From Lachnospiraceae bacterium Marseille-Q4251 (GTDB lineage: Bacteria > Bacillota > Clostridia > Lachnospirales > Lachnospiraceae), in the NCBI GenBank assembly GCA_018223435.1, contig JAGTTO010000001.1, forward strand, positions 2,170,001-2,234,000: DNA of 64,000 bases. The letters run 5' to 3'. Positions 49,832 through 58,003 of this stretch are shown here, piece after piece. Under the pieces are notes generated by a model. The model was not told the origin of the DNA, ran no database searches, and saw only the letters and a list, made by a program, of their open reading frames with translations. Each line of letters begins with the position of its first letter. Within the stretch, counting starts at the first letter, position 1. Position numbers and translations under genes: made by a program.

Positions 49832-50736
49832 ACTGTTATCTCACCTCTCTTCCATTGATCCAGAAGTTCCAGAATTACACTTTCCATATCCTCCGCCGTA
49901 TATTTATCAGAGAAGAAATTTCTCAGTTTTTTCTCTGATAACGTGATTTTTTGTTCCTGCTTCCTGCCAGGCTGACTGTTTACCAGTATGGAGATCATTT
50001 TCGCCTGCGTCATCGTTCCTACTTCAAGTGCTGTGCGGAGTGCCGCTACCTGAACTGCTTTAAACGTACCATTTTCCTTGATGTATTCAAATAACCATGT
50101 TTGAATCTCTTTGTCAATATAGGAAATATCAACCGCAACGGTAAAGGGCAGCCGCTTCTTGTCTACATAATCAAGTAATTCAGGAATTAGTTCAGTCAAA
50201 CGAATAAATCTTCTGATTGTATTTTTACTTTCCCCGGTTTCTTTTCCTATCAATTCTGCCGTTTCAAAATTCCGCCCAACTTGGGTGGAATTATTTTTTG
50301 ATGGTCTGCCTGCCTGTCTTTTCATAGCATCCATTTTCATTTTATATGCAAATGCTTTTTCACTTGGAAGTAATTCTTCTCGTTGAATATTAGCATCTAC
50401 CATTACTACTACTGCATCATCATCGTCCATATCCCGCACAATGGCTGGTATTGTTTCCAATCCAGCTTTTATTGCAGCGTGCATTCTCCGATGCCCGGAT
50501 ATCATCTCATAGCTGTTATTCTTATCTGGCCTTACTAAAACAGGTGTAAGCACACCATTCTGTTTAATACTCTCTACCAGGTCATCCATCTTATCGTCAT
50601 CCAAAACTTTAAATGGATGATTTGCAAAGCTGTGTATTCTGCTAACCTCAATATCTGTTGCACTTTCCTCACCGGACACTCCCAGCAGTTCATCTATACT
50701 GGGCATCTTTATTTTGTCTGCACTTTTACTCTTCAT
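49828..50736 (-). CDS. parB: ParB-family partition protein (plasmid type, second of two)
   Basis: A 302-residue CTPase/DNA clamp. It has the nuclease-like N-domain LVESIKQNGVLTPVLVRPDKNNSYEMISGHRRMHAAIKAG (GHRR motif), ANIQREELLPSEKAFAYKMK, and the HTH ELIGKETGESKNTIRRFIRLTELIPELLDYVD. The C-terminus is short and DUF3850/ICE-like. It overlaps the parA stop by 11 bases. Two ParB genes bracket one ParA here, an order known from Tn1549-like elements; they differ clearly from each other and from chromosomal Spo0J at 56 kb. Confidence 0.85.
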   Translation of the reverse strand: MKSKSADKIKMPSIDELLGVSGEESATDIEVSRIHSFANHPFKVLDDDKMDDLVESIKQNGVLTPVLVRPDKNNSYEMISGHRRMHAAIKAGLETIPAIVRDMDDDDAVVVMVDANIQREELLPSEKAFAYKMKMDAMKRQAGRPSKNNSTQVGRNFETAELIGKETGESKNTIRRFIRLTELIPELLDYVDKKRLPFTVAVDISYIDKEIQTWLFEYIKENGTFKAVQVAALRTALEVGTMTQAKMISILVNSQPGRKQEQKITLSEKKLRNFFSDKYTAEDMESVILELLDQWKRGEITV

Positions 50737-51511
50737 TTCTCAATACCTCCTCTGCAATCGTCTCATATGCTTTCGCTACTTTTCCATTCAGGCAATGGGA
50801 AAAGATACTGACGCCTTCTGCACTTGTTTCAGCTGCTTTCACTGACATAGGAATCACCGTATCAAAAATCTCTATCTTTTCTCCATAAGCTTCACGCACT
50901 TTACCAGCCACATCTTTTGCATAGTTTGTGCGGAAATCTACCATTGTGAGAAGTATTCCTTCAAATACGAGCTGCCTGTTCAGACGTTTCTTCACCATTG
51001 CAATCGTATGTATCAGCTGCTGAAGACCTTTCACCGGAAGGTAAGCCGCCTGTACTGGAATCAACACGGAATCCGCAGCTACCAGCGCATTGATTGTCAT
51101 TAGTCCCAGGCTTGGCATACAGTCAATCAAGATATAGTCATACTTCGTTCTCACAGCCTCAATATATTCCTTCATAATCAGCTCTCTGCTCATCACATTC
51201 CCCATTGTTACTTCCAATGCAGATAATTCGATATTTGCCGGAAGCAGATCTACATTTTCTTTATGATGCAGAATGCCATCTGTTATCTCAAATTCTTTTT
51301 CATTGATAATAGCCATCATAATTGTGGCAAGTGTAGTTCCTATTTCGTCCGGTTCTACATAGCCAAGACTTGCTGTAAGGCTCCCCTGCGGATCTGCATC
51401 AATCAACAACACTTTCTTTCCCTGTCTGGCAAGTCCAATTCCAAGATTTACGGTTGTGGTGGTTTTTCCGACTCCACCCTTCTGATTTGATATTGCGATT
51501 ACTCTACACAT
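50726..51511 (-). CDS. parA: ParA-family partition ATPase (plasmid type)
   Basis: A 261-residue Walker ATPase of the Soj size class. The deviant Walker A is NQKGGVGKTTTTVNLG near residue 8, Walker A' LLIDADPQGSLTASLGY, and Walker B DYILIDCMPSLGLMTINAL. ParA forms a gradient on the nucleoid that ParB-bound DNA follows. It has no N-terminal HTH, so it does not itself repress the operon. It lies 10 bases after the first parB. Separate from chromosomal Soj at 57 kb, about 40 percent of motif positions being shared by eye. Confidence 0.9.
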   Translation of the reverse strand: MCRVIAISNQKGGVGKTTTTVNLGIGLARQGKKVLLIDADPQGSLTASLGYVEPDEIGTTLATIMMAIINEKEFEITDGILHHKENVDLLPANIELSALEVTMGNVMSRELIMKEYIEAVRTKYDYILIDCMPSLGLMTINALVAADSVLIPVQAAYLPVKGLQQLIHTIAMVKKRLNRQLVFEGILLTMVDFRTNYAKDVAGKVREAYGEKIEIFDTVIPMSVKAAETSAEGVSIFSHCLNGKVAKAYETIAEEVLRNEE

Positions 51512-51521
51512 AATTTCCCTC

Positions 51522-52406
51522 CTATTTTGCTGCCGTTTTCTGCGGTTTCCATTGATTTAACATGCTCAGTATCTCTTCTTTCATTTCTGCCGGGGTATAT
51601 GATTTCGGAAAATACTGATACAGCTGTTCGTTGTTAAACATCACTCTGGTAATTTCCCCTTTTTTGATCTCACCCATGATCTCTCTCATTTTTGTTCCTG
51701 TCAGCTTTTTCTCCCGGCTTAATTTCTTCATTCTCTGTGCCTGGGAAATGGATGGGACTGCCTGTGTATACTCCATAGCATCTATAAATTTCTTTTGTTC
51801 CTCTATCGTTAAATACGAAAGTTCCACAGCCGGGTTAAATGAAAGTTCTCCGTTATCCAGCTTTTCCAGTAACTCAGGAATCAGATCCGTCAACTTTAGA
51901 TACCGCTGTACCTGTTTTGCACTGTCACCAAATTCTTCACCAATGATTTCTACTGTCTTTTTTCCTTTTAACGGGTAGTCAGACTGGCTACTTTTTCTTC
52001 TACCTCCGGTTCTCTTCATGGCTTCATTCTTCATTTTATAAGCAAAAGCTTTTTCACTGAACGTTATCTGCTCTCTTTGTAAATTGGAATCCACCATATT
52101 TATTACTGCTTCATCATCTGACATGACTCTGATAATGACCGGTACCTTCCTGTAACCAAACTTTTCAGCAGCTGCCTTTCTTCTGTGTCCGGAGATAATC
52201 TCATAAACACCATCTGGAATCGGTCGTACAATCAGCGGATTTATGATTCCGTATTTCTCAACACTCGCACTGAGCCGCATCATTTCCTGATCCATCCGAA
52301 TCTTAAACGGATGGTTCTTAAAGGTCCGCAGACGTTCCAGCTGAATCTCTATGATTTTTTCTCCATCTTCTGGAACTGATGCACTTCGTGTATCCACTGT
52401 ATCCAT
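51522..52406 (-). CDS. parB: ParB-family partition protein (plasmid type, first of two)
   Basis: A 294-residue ParB: LSASVEKYGIINPLIVRPIPDGVYEIISGHRRKAAAEKFG (GHRR box), DSNLQREQITFSEKAFAYKMKNEAMKRTGG, and HTH EIIGEEFGDSAKQVQRYLKLTDLIPELLEKLDNGE. The start ATG 52406 has GGAGG 7 bases upstream; the longer frame to 52478 would begin inside a hairpin terminator and is rejected. It is the first gene of the module and its leader contains an attenuator-like stem, so expression of the whole set may be controlled there. Confidence 0.85.
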   Translation of the reverse strand: MDTVDTRSASVPEDGEKIIEIQLERLRTFKNHPFKIRMDQEMMRLSASVEKYGIINPLIVRPIPDGVYEIISGHRRKAAAEKFGYRKVPVIIRVMSDDEAVINMVDSNLQREQITFSEKAFAYKMKNEAMKRTGGRRKSSQSDYPLKGKKTVEIIGEEFGDSAKQVQRYLKLTDLIPELLEKLDNGELSFNPAVELSYLTIEEQKKFIDAMEYTQAVPSISQAQRMKKLSREKKLTGTKMREIMGEIKKGEITRVMFNNEQLYQYFPKSYTPAEMKEEILSMLNQWKPQKTAAK

Positions 52407-52664
52407 ATCTTTCCTCCATTTCTTATCTGCAACAGAAAAAGCCTGTCCAGATAGATTTCTTTTTGAAATCTGATCCAAACAGGCTTACTGTTGACCTTAG
52501 TTTTCACTAAGCAAAGATTTTATTGTATTCGCACCTAATAACTTACCGCCGGATATTTCCTTTCCTCTTTTTTCTTATCTGAGCTTGAATTTACATCCAC
52601 TTTCTCAAATAAACAGCTGGCTTTTCTCTTTTATTAGAATTTCGATTTATTTCCAGCTATTATA
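52407..52664 (-). promoter_or_regulatory. Leader of the par/rep module with attenuator-like terminator
   Basis: An extended -10 promoter TGGTATAAT (TATAAT at 52664-52659, minus) starts a leader of about 245 bases. Near its end AAGCCTGTTTGGATCAGATTTC and GAAATCTATCTGGACAGGCTT pair, followed by TTTTTCTG (52436-52490), a terminator right before the parB ribosome site. No gene in the leader. Confidence 0.55.
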
Positions 52665-52686
52665 CCAGCAGTGCGTTTTATTAGAC

Positions 52687-52720
52687 AGCAGCTAATAGGA
52701 TTCTTTCCGTATTAGCTGCT
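52687..52720. repeat. Perfect inverted repeat upstream of the par promoter
   Basis: AGCAGCTAATA and TATTAGCTGCT, 11-base arms around 12 bases, 25 bases upstream of the -10. Candidate operator or ParB site. Confidence 0.5.
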
Positions 52721-52750
52721 ATTCTATTCCATTTTCCCCCTGAGAAAAAC

Positions 52751-52798
52751 AAAAAGCGGAAATTATATTAGAAATTTTTCTAATACATTCCGCTTTTG
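52751..52798 (-). terminator. Terminator after tRNA-Arg
   Basis: AAAAGCGGAA and TTCCGCTTTT flank a second palindrome ATTAGAAA-TT-TTTCTAAT (52767-52784). On the minus strand it follows the tRNA by a few bases and ends in T-rich sequence. Confidence 0.65.
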
Positions 52799-52804
52799 AT
52801 AGGA

Positions 52805-52876
52805 CGTCCCGTGCGGGAATCGAACCCACATCTAGTGCTTAGGAGGCACTTGTTCTATCCATTAAACTAACAGGAC
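52805..52876 (-). tRNA. tRNA-Arg (anticodon CCT)
   Basis: 72 bases fold as a full tRNA: acceptor GTCCTGT with ACGGGAC, a D arm around TAGTTTAATGGATAGA, anticodon stem AGTGC/GCACT with loop CTCCTAA (anticodon CCT, codon AGG), and T arm TGTGGGTTCGATTCCCGCA. No CCA is encoded. The acceptor stem has a G-T pair. Confidence 0.9.
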
Positions 52877-53074
52877 AAATACCGGATTTTTGGCTTAAAA
52901 TCAAGGTTTTCAGCCATTTCAACGGCATTGGATTTTATGATTTAAAACTGACTTACGTCAGCTGAATCAATCTTATATGATGAAATTTTTTGGTATGAAG
53001 CTATCGCCTTTTCCAAAAACGCATGTCCTCTTAATTGTGACATCACATAACAGAATCGAACTCAAATTCATTTT

Positions 53075-53149
53075 TCTGTTATACCCCGAGGCGATAACTC
53101 TGGTCACCGCTTAGGAGGCGGACGCTCTATCCTGCTGAGCTACAGAAAC
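53075..53149 (-). pseudogene. Broken tRNA-Arg (anticodon CCT), T arm missing
   Basis: The 5' half is a good tRNA: acceptor strand GTTTCTG, D arm TAGCTCAGCAGGATAGAGC, and anticodon stem TCCGC with loop CTCCTAA and GCGGT. After that it leaves the tRNA plan. No T arm pairs and no 3' acceptor strand CAGAAAC follows; instead there is GACCAGAGTTATCGCCTCGG and a stem AACAGAA/TTCTGTT at about 53050-53080. A remnant made by an integration or deletion at the tRNA 3' end is likely. An upstream extended -10 (TGCTATAAT, 53209-53201) remains. Confidence 0.55.
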
Positions 53150-53156
53150 TTAACTG

Positions 53157-53193
53157 GAATGGTCCGCCGACTTTCATCGGAAACCACTCCATA
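53157..53193 (-). terminator. Hairpin between the DUF3881 gene and the broken tRNA
   Basis: TGGAGTGGTTTCCGAT-GAAA-GTCGGCGGACCATTCCA pairs with a few mismatches but is not followed by a T run. It may be a weak terminator or processing site. Confidence 0.4.
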
Positions 53194-53221
53194 GATATTT
53201 ATTATAGCATATCAAAAGCTG

Positions 53222-54118
53222 TTAATCCAGCTCTTTTTCAAAATTTATGTGGCCCTGCATCCAGATGCTTCCTTTGAACCGTCTGCCTTCCTCCGGCTCG
53301 CCCAGAAGATCCTTCTGGTTGATACAGATGTCAAAAATCATATCGTTGCAGGAAAGTGTCATAAAGTACAGTTTCTCGTCGGTATATTCATTGACTGCAG
53401 ACTCCACATTTTTGATTTCACCCATGATCTGGTACAGGTCGCACTCCGTTCCGTAGGGCATCATAAAGGTATCAATCACCGTGAAAAGATCCTCCTCCTG
53501 GATCCGCTGGGAGATCATGGTGTATGTGTCCATATCCTCCAGCGTCAGGCTCTCGATGGCCTCCTCGTCGCCTTTTCTGGCGGCTGCAATGAGTTTATTC
53601 CTCTTGGAAACAGCTTCCCGGTCGCTCTGCAGCTGCTCTTCGCTCTTGCAGATCGGGAGAAGAATCTCTCCCTTGTCGGAAAGTCCGGAAAATGTAGTGC
53701 TGACCGGCTGATTCAGAAGCATCTGATCGACGCAGGCCTTCTTATAAGCCACTGCATTCTGCACATAAAAGATCAGAGAAACACCCACTCTGGCATCTTC
53801 CATGACGCCCGCAAAAGACTCCTGGCTGCCATGCTTTTCCACCATCAGATCCTCTCTTGAGGTCACTCCGGTTCCCCGGAAATACGGGAAATAATACTCC
53901 TGATGGAAGCCGTTTTTATCCATCTCCCCGCAGAGCGTGATGCCAAAATCCGGGCCAAAGGCCCTAGAATACTCCACAAACGCAGTTCCGTTGTCTTCCC
54001 TCACCGCCTGGCGGTCCGTATATTTACGGAAAACCAGATTGAGAACATCTTCCAGCTCCTGCTCTGTCTTCAGGCTGCCAAAGCCAATGGATTTAAGATA
54101 AGTATGCACTACATTCAC
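53222..54118 (-). CDS. DUF3881 family protein
   Basis: A 298-residue soluble protein, MNVVHTYLKSIGFGSLKTEQELEDVLNLVF at the start and GSIWMQGHINFEKELD at the end. Middle blocks are ITLCGEMDKNGFHQEYYFPYFRGTG and VGVSLIFYVQNAVAYK. As I recall, the family is common in Lachnospiraceae beside serS; its role is unknown. No catalytic motif or membrane segment is seen. It follows serS after 46 bases on the same strand and is likely co-transcribed. It is the outermost core gene before the accessory region. Confidence 0.75.
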   Translation of the reverse strand: MNVVHTYLKSIGFGSLKTEQELEDVLNLVFRKYTDRQAVREDNGTAFVEYSRAFGPDFGITLCGEMDKNGFHQEYYFPYFRGTGVTSREDLMVEKHGSQESFAGVMEDARVGVSLIFYVQNAVAYKKACVDQMLLNQPVSTTFSGLSDKGEILLPICKSEEQLQSDREAVSKRNKLIAAARKGDEEAIESLTLEDMDTYTMISQRIQEEDLFTVIDTFMMPYGTECDLYQIMGEIKNVESAVNEYTDEKLYFMTLSCNDMIFDICINQKDLLGEPEEGRRFKGSIWMQGHINFEKELD

Positions 54119-54164
54119 CTCCCATTCCAGATCATCCGGTATTTCTTACCTGTTCTGATCAATC

Positions 54165-55457
54165 TTATTTCTTTTTAACCTCAATTTTTTCCATGCCACC
54201 CATATACGGTCTTAAAGCCTCCGGAATATTGACGCTTCCGTCTGCATTCAGGTTGTTCTCCAGGAATGCGATCAGCATACGCGGCGGTGCTACTACCGTA
54301 TTATTCAGTGTATGAGCCAGATATTTCTTTCCATCCGGACCATTTACACGGATTTTCAGTCTTCTTGCCTGAGCGTCTCCCAGGTTGGAGCAGCTTCCTA
54401 CCTCGAAGTATTTCTTCTGTCTCGGAGACCATGCTTCCACGTCCAGAGATTTCACTTTCAGATCTGCCAGGTCACCGGAGCAGCACTCCAGAGTACGAAC
54501 CGGAATATCCAGGCTGCGGAACAGATCAACGGTGTTCTGCCACAGTTTGTCGAACCACATCTTGCTCTCCTCCGGCTTGCAGACAACGATCATCTCCTGT
54601 TTCTCGAACTGATGGATACGGTAAACACCTCTCTCCTCGATGCCGTGAGCACCTTTCTCCTTACGGAAGCAGGGAGAATAACTGGTCAGAGTCTTCGGAA
54701 GCTCCTCCTCCGGAATGATGGTGTCGATGAATTTACCGATCATGGAATGTTCGCTGGTACCGATGAGGTAGAGATCCTCTCCCTCGATCTTGTACATCAT
54801 AGCGTCCATCTCCTCAAAGCTCATAACGCCGGTAACAACGTTGCTGCGGATCATGAAAGGCGGTACGCAGTAGGTGAAACCTCTGTTGATCATGAAATCT
54901 CTTGCGTAAGCGATAACAGCGGAATGAAGACGGGCAATGTCACCCATCAGATAGTAGAAACCGTTTCCTGCTACTTTTCTGGCGCTGTCCAGATCGATAC
55001 CGTCGAATTTCTCCATGATCTCGGTGTGATAGGGAATCTCGAAATCCGGAACAACGGGCTCGCCGTATTTCTGGATCTCCACGTTCTCGCTGTCATCTTT
55101 ACCGATCGGTACGGAAGGATCGATGATGTTCGGAATGACCATCATTCTGGTGCGGATCTCTTCCTCCACCTTCTTCTCTTCCTCGGAGAGCTCGTTCATG
55201 CGGTCAGCCTGGCTGGCAACCTGCTTTTTGACCTCTTCTGCCTCTTCTTTTTTCTTCTGAGCCATCAGAGCGCCGATCTCTTTGGAAAGTTTGTTTCTGG
55301 AAGCACGAAGAGCCTCTACTTCCTGTTTGATCTCACGGTTCTTTTTATCCAGCTCGATCACTTCATCTACGAGATGGAGCTTTTTATCCTGAAATTTATT
55401 ACGAATATTCTGTTTTACGATTTCCGGATTTTCCCGGACAAATTTAATATCCAGCAT
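54165..55457 (-). CDS. serS: Seryl-tRNA synthetase
   Basis: A 430-residue class II enzyme that charges tRNA-Ser. The N-terminal long coiled-coil arm (about 30-105, EVIELDKKNREIKQEVEALRASRNKLSKEIGALM) binds the tRNA. Class II motif 2 is SYSPCFRKEKGAHGIEERGVYRIHQFEKQEMIV and motif 3 is LNNTVVAPPRMLIAFLENN. Length and order are normal. The gap before it is only 151 bases, with the upstream gene's terminator, so there is no room for a T-box. The ribosome site is AAAGGAAT. Confidence 0.95.
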   Translation of the reverse strand: MLDIKFVRENPEIVKQNIRNKFQDKKLHLVDEVIELDKKNREIKQEVEALRASRNKLSKEIGALMAQKKKEEAEEVKKQVASQADRMNELSEEEKKVEEEIRTRMMVIPNIIDPSVPIGKDDSENVEIQKYGEPVVPDFEIPYHTEIMEKFDGIDLDSARKVAGNGFYYLMGDIARLHSAVIAYARDFMINRGFTYCVPPFMIRSNVVTGVMSFEEMDAMMYKIEGEDLYLIGTSEHSMIGKFIDTIIPEEELPKTLTSYSPCFRKEKGAHGIEERGVYRIHQFEKQEMIVVCKPEESKMWFDKLWQNTVDLFRSLDIPVRTLECCSGDLADLKVKSLDVEAWSPRQKKYFEVGSCSNLGDAQARRLKIRVNGPDGKKYLAHTLNNTVVAPPRMLIAFLENNLNADGSVNIPEALRPYMGGMEKIEVKKK

Positions 55458-55511
55458 TTCTTCTATTCCTTTCTTCGATCCAGTCAGAGAAAAATCTCCG
55501 CTGTAAATAAA

Positions 55512-55545
55512 AACTCGGCGAACAAATCATCCGCCGAGTTCTATC
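55512..55545 (-). terminator. Terminator between the DUF4446 gene and serS
   Basis: AACTCGGCG and CGCCGAGTT (55512-55540) with a T run on the minus strand (55511-55503). Confidence 0.75.
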
Positions 55546-55608
55546 ATACCCTATTTTTCAGTTCGCGTAAAGCACCTTTTTTGCTTATTTTCCGGTCTTT
55601 TCAAGGTT

Positions 55609-56127
55609 TTACCGCTCCAGTTCGTTGTGGGAGTTCACGGCCTGGCGGAGAGCTTCCTTCTCCTCCTCGCCGAGAACCACATAGGATTCTCCCTTCACAA
55701 TCTCCTTCACATAAGTATAACAGCCGTCGCTGCTGTGGATGGCGTTCATGACGAAACCATTGTTTTCCTTGTCCAGCATGGCCAGGGCAAAACTGAGCTT
55801 TCCACCCATTTCCTTGAAGGCATCGTACTTCACGATAGCCACCTTGTTCAGTGTAATATTCTGTACCTCTTTGATCTTCCGGATCTCTTCCATATGATTC
55901 CGGCTGTTCTCCTCCAGAATATCCATCTGATTAAACCGGGCCGCAAAAGCGCGTTCCAGGGAAGCGCCATCCATGCCTCTCATGAACATCTTATACTTTT
56001 TCATAAATCGACTCATTTTCATGGAGATTTTTATCATATAGATCAGGACGATCAGAAGGACGCCCAGCACAAAAATAATAATGATCCCCGGGTCAATACC
56101 GATCGCGTCGAAAATACTGCTTTCCAT
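55609..56127 (-). CDS. DUF4446 family protein
   Basis: A 172-residue protein with one N-terminal membrane helix (PGIIIIFVLGVLLIVLIYMIKI) and a cytosolic part: RFMKKYKMFMRGMDGASLERAF, LNKVAIVKYDAFKEMGGKLSFALAMLDKENNGFVMNAIHSSDGCYTYVKEI. This second half is the DUF4446 core, common next to parB in Clostridia (from memory). Function unknown; its place 29 bases after spo0J suggests an envelope-linked role in chromosome segregation or sporulation. It closes the soj-spo0J-DUF4446 run. Confidence 0.85.
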   Translation of the reverse strand: MESSIFDAIGIDPGIIIIFVLGVLLIVLIYMIKISMKMSRFMKKYKMFMRGMDGASLERAFAARFNQMDILEENSRNHMEEIRKIKEVQNITLNKVAIVKYDAFKEMGGKLSFALAMLDKENNGFVMNAIHSSDGCYTYVKEIVKGESYVVLGEEEKEALRQAVNSHNELER

Positions 56128-56156
56128 TTATTATCCCCTTTTTCTTCGGTTAGTTG

Positions 56157-57074
56157 TCAGGCTTCCTGATGAATCGACTCCAGAAGATCCATGATTCGTT
56201 CCAGTTCCTCATTGGAATAATATTCGATCTCTATTCTTCCTTTATTATTCTTCTTATGATTTACTGTGACCTTGGTTCCCAGGATCATCTTGATTTTCTC
56301 TTCGATTCCCTTGTAAATGAACTCATTCTCTGCCTTTTGATCTTTTTTGTCTTTTTTCTCTTTCTGGAGATTCTTCATCAGCCTCTCAGTCTCCCGGACG
56401 CTGAGTTTTTCATCAAAGATCTTGTTTGCCAGATTGTACTGCTGCTCCTTGTCCCCCACGGCCAGAAGGGCTCTCGCATGGCCGGTGGAAATTTTTTCAT
56501 CCACCACCATCTGCTGCACCCGCTCATCCAGTTTGAGAAGACGCATGGAATTGGTAACTGCGGTACGGCTCTTGGAAACCCGCTCTGCCAGCTCGTCCTG
56601 CTTCAGATCAAACTCGGTCAGAAGACGTTTGAAGGCCATCGCTTCCTCGATGGGGTTCAAGTCTTCCCGCTGAATGTTCTCGATCAGCGCGATCTCCACT
56701 CTCTCCTGCTCCGTATAATTTTTGATGATGACAGGAACTTCCTTTAAGCCGGCCAGCTTTGCGGCTCTCCATCTCCGCTCTCCGGCGATGATCTCATAGT
56801 AATCATCCTGTTTCTGGACAACCAGCGGCTGAATGATACCAAACTGTTTGATGGAATCAGCCAACTCCAGAAGAGCATCCTCGTTGAAATTTTTACGCGG
56901 CTGTTCCCGGTTGGGCTCCACCTCGGTAATCTTGACCATCACTTCTTCTTTTTTGATGACCTTCTCCACAACCACTTCTTTTTTTACTTCCGGTTTGGCA
57001 GGCGCTGCTTTTTTATGACCTGTTGAAGGGATCAGGCTGTCCAGTCCTTTTCCCAGTCCGTTCTTTCTTACCAT
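56157..57074 (-). CDS. spo0J: Chromosomal ParB/Spo0J
   Basis: A 305-residue chromosome partition protein. The N-terminal CTP-binding part is LADSIKQFGIIQPLVVQKQDDYYEIIAGERRWRAAKLAGLKEVPVI (GERR box) and ENIQREDLNPIEEAMAFKRLL. The HTH that reads parS is KQDELAERVSKSRTAVTNSMRLLKL, and the C-terminal dimer domain ends NEELERIMDLLESI. It loads on parS, slides as a clamp and recruits condensin. It overlaps soj by 7 bases. Two parS sites lie 100-160 bases beyond the soj start. Confidence 0.95.
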   Translation of the reverse strand: MVRKNGLGKGLDSLIPSTGHKKAAPAKPEVKKEVVVEKVIKKEEVMVKITEVEPNREQPRKNFNEDALLELADSIKQFGIIQPLVVQKQDDYYEIIAGERRWRAAKLAGLKEVPVIIKNYTEQERVEIALIENIQREDLNPIEEAMAFKRLLTEFDLKQDELAERVSKSRTAVTNSMRLLKLDERVQQMVVDEKISTGHARALLAVGDKEQQYNLANKIFDEKLSVRETERLMKNLQKEKKDKKDQKAENEFIYKGIEEKIKMILGTKVTVNHKKNNKGRIEIEYYSNEELERIMDLLESIHQEA

Positions 57075-57844
57075 TCTTCCTCATTCCCCCTGTTGATCAC
57101 TTCTTCCGCCAGCAGACGATAACTCTCCGCTCCTGTCGATCTTGCATCGTATTTGGTGATGGGCATTCCATAGCTGGGTGCCTCAGCCAGACGCACGTTT
57201 CTCGGAATGATGGTCTTGTAGATTTTCTGATCAAGATTTGCCTTCACATTTTCCACTACCTGAAGAGAAAGATTCGTTCTCGCATCGTACATCGTGAAAA
57301 CCACGCCCTCAATCTCAAGATTCGGATTCAGCCGGTCTCTCACCAGCTCCACGGTGTTCATCAGCTGAGAAAGTCCTTCCAGCGCATAATACTCACACTG
57401 GATTGGCACCAGCACCGTATCTGCCGCGCACATCGCGTTGATGGTCAGTGTGTTTAAAGACGGCGGACAGTCGATGATGATGAAATCGTAATCCGCTCTC
57501 ACCTGGTCCACAGCCTTCTTCAAAATGAACTCTTTCTCCTCAAAACCGGTGAGCTCGATCTCTGCTGCTGCCAGATTGATATTGGAAGAAATGATGTCCA
57601 AATTTTCAAAAACTTCTTTCTGGATGCACTCTTCGATCGTAGTCTCTCCGATCAGTAATTCATAAACAGTGTTTTCCACCTCATTTTTTTCTACGCCCAG
57701 ACCGCTGCTGGTATTTCCCTGGGGATCTGTATCAATAACCAGAATTTTCTTGCCGAGATCTGCAAGAGATGCGGACAAATTGATCGCCGTGGTCGTCTTG
57801 CCGACTCCACCCTTCTGATTCGCGATTACGATTGTTCTTCCCAT
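57068..57844 (-). CDS. soj: Chromosomal ParA/Soj ATPase
   Basis: A 258-residue Walker ATPase: NQKGGVGKTTTAINLSASLADLG near residue 8, VIDTDPQGNTSSGLGV, and DFIIIDCPPSLNTLTINAM. With Spo0J it positions the origin and, in sporulating Firmicutes, regulates DnaA. Order and strand (mnmE-mnmG-rsmG then soj-spo0J) match the origin-proximal block of Firmicutes. The ribosome site is AAAGGGGAATA, 6 bases ahead of ATG. Confidence 0.95.
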   Translation of the reverse strand: MGRTIVIANQKGGVGKTTTAINLSASLADLGKKILVIDTDPQGNTSSGLGVEKNEVENTVYELLIGETTIEECIQKEVFENLDIISSNINLAAAEIELTGFEEKEFILKKAVDQVRADYDFIIIDCPPSLNTLTINAMCAADTVLVPIQCEYYALEGLSQLMNTVELVRDRLNPNLEIEGVVFTMYDARTNLSLQVVENVKANLDQKIYKTIIPRNVRLAEAPSYGMPITKYDARSTGAESYRLLAEEVINRGNEEEW

Positions 57845-57930
57845 ATCTATGTATATTCCCCTTTCTCCTATGACTCGTGTTTCTTATTATAACACTTGCC
57901 ATTCAATTGTCTACTGGAAATCTTCCTTTA

Positions 57931-57946
57931 TGTTTCACGTGAAACA
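57931..57946. promoter_or_regulatory. parS site 1
   Basis: TGTTTCACGTGAAACA, an exact match to the Firmicute parS consensus, in the gap upstream of soj. Confidence 0.9.
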
Positions 57947-57985
57947 TCTTTTTGTAAAACATCATTCTTGTTTTCACTCCTGCAA

Positions 57986-58001
57986 TGTTTCATGTGAAAC
58001 A
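57986..58001. promoter_or_regulatory. parS site 2
   Basis: TGTTTCATGTGAAACA, one change from consensus in the centre, 55 bases from site 1 (start to start). Confidence 0.85.
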
Positions 58002-58003
58002 TT

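Noticed and set aside
53249..53860. Plus-strand frame of 203 codons opposite the DUF3881 gene
   Set aside because: Antisense shadow; composition unlike a protein and no ribosome site.
55458..55608. T-box riboswitch upstream of serS
   Set aside because: Only 151 bases and they contain the terminator of the upstream gene. No specifier stem or T-box sequence is seen.
54312..55751. Plus-strand open frame of 479 codons across serS
   Set aside because: Antisense to an intact seryl-tRNA synthetase with all class II motifs; no ribosome site.
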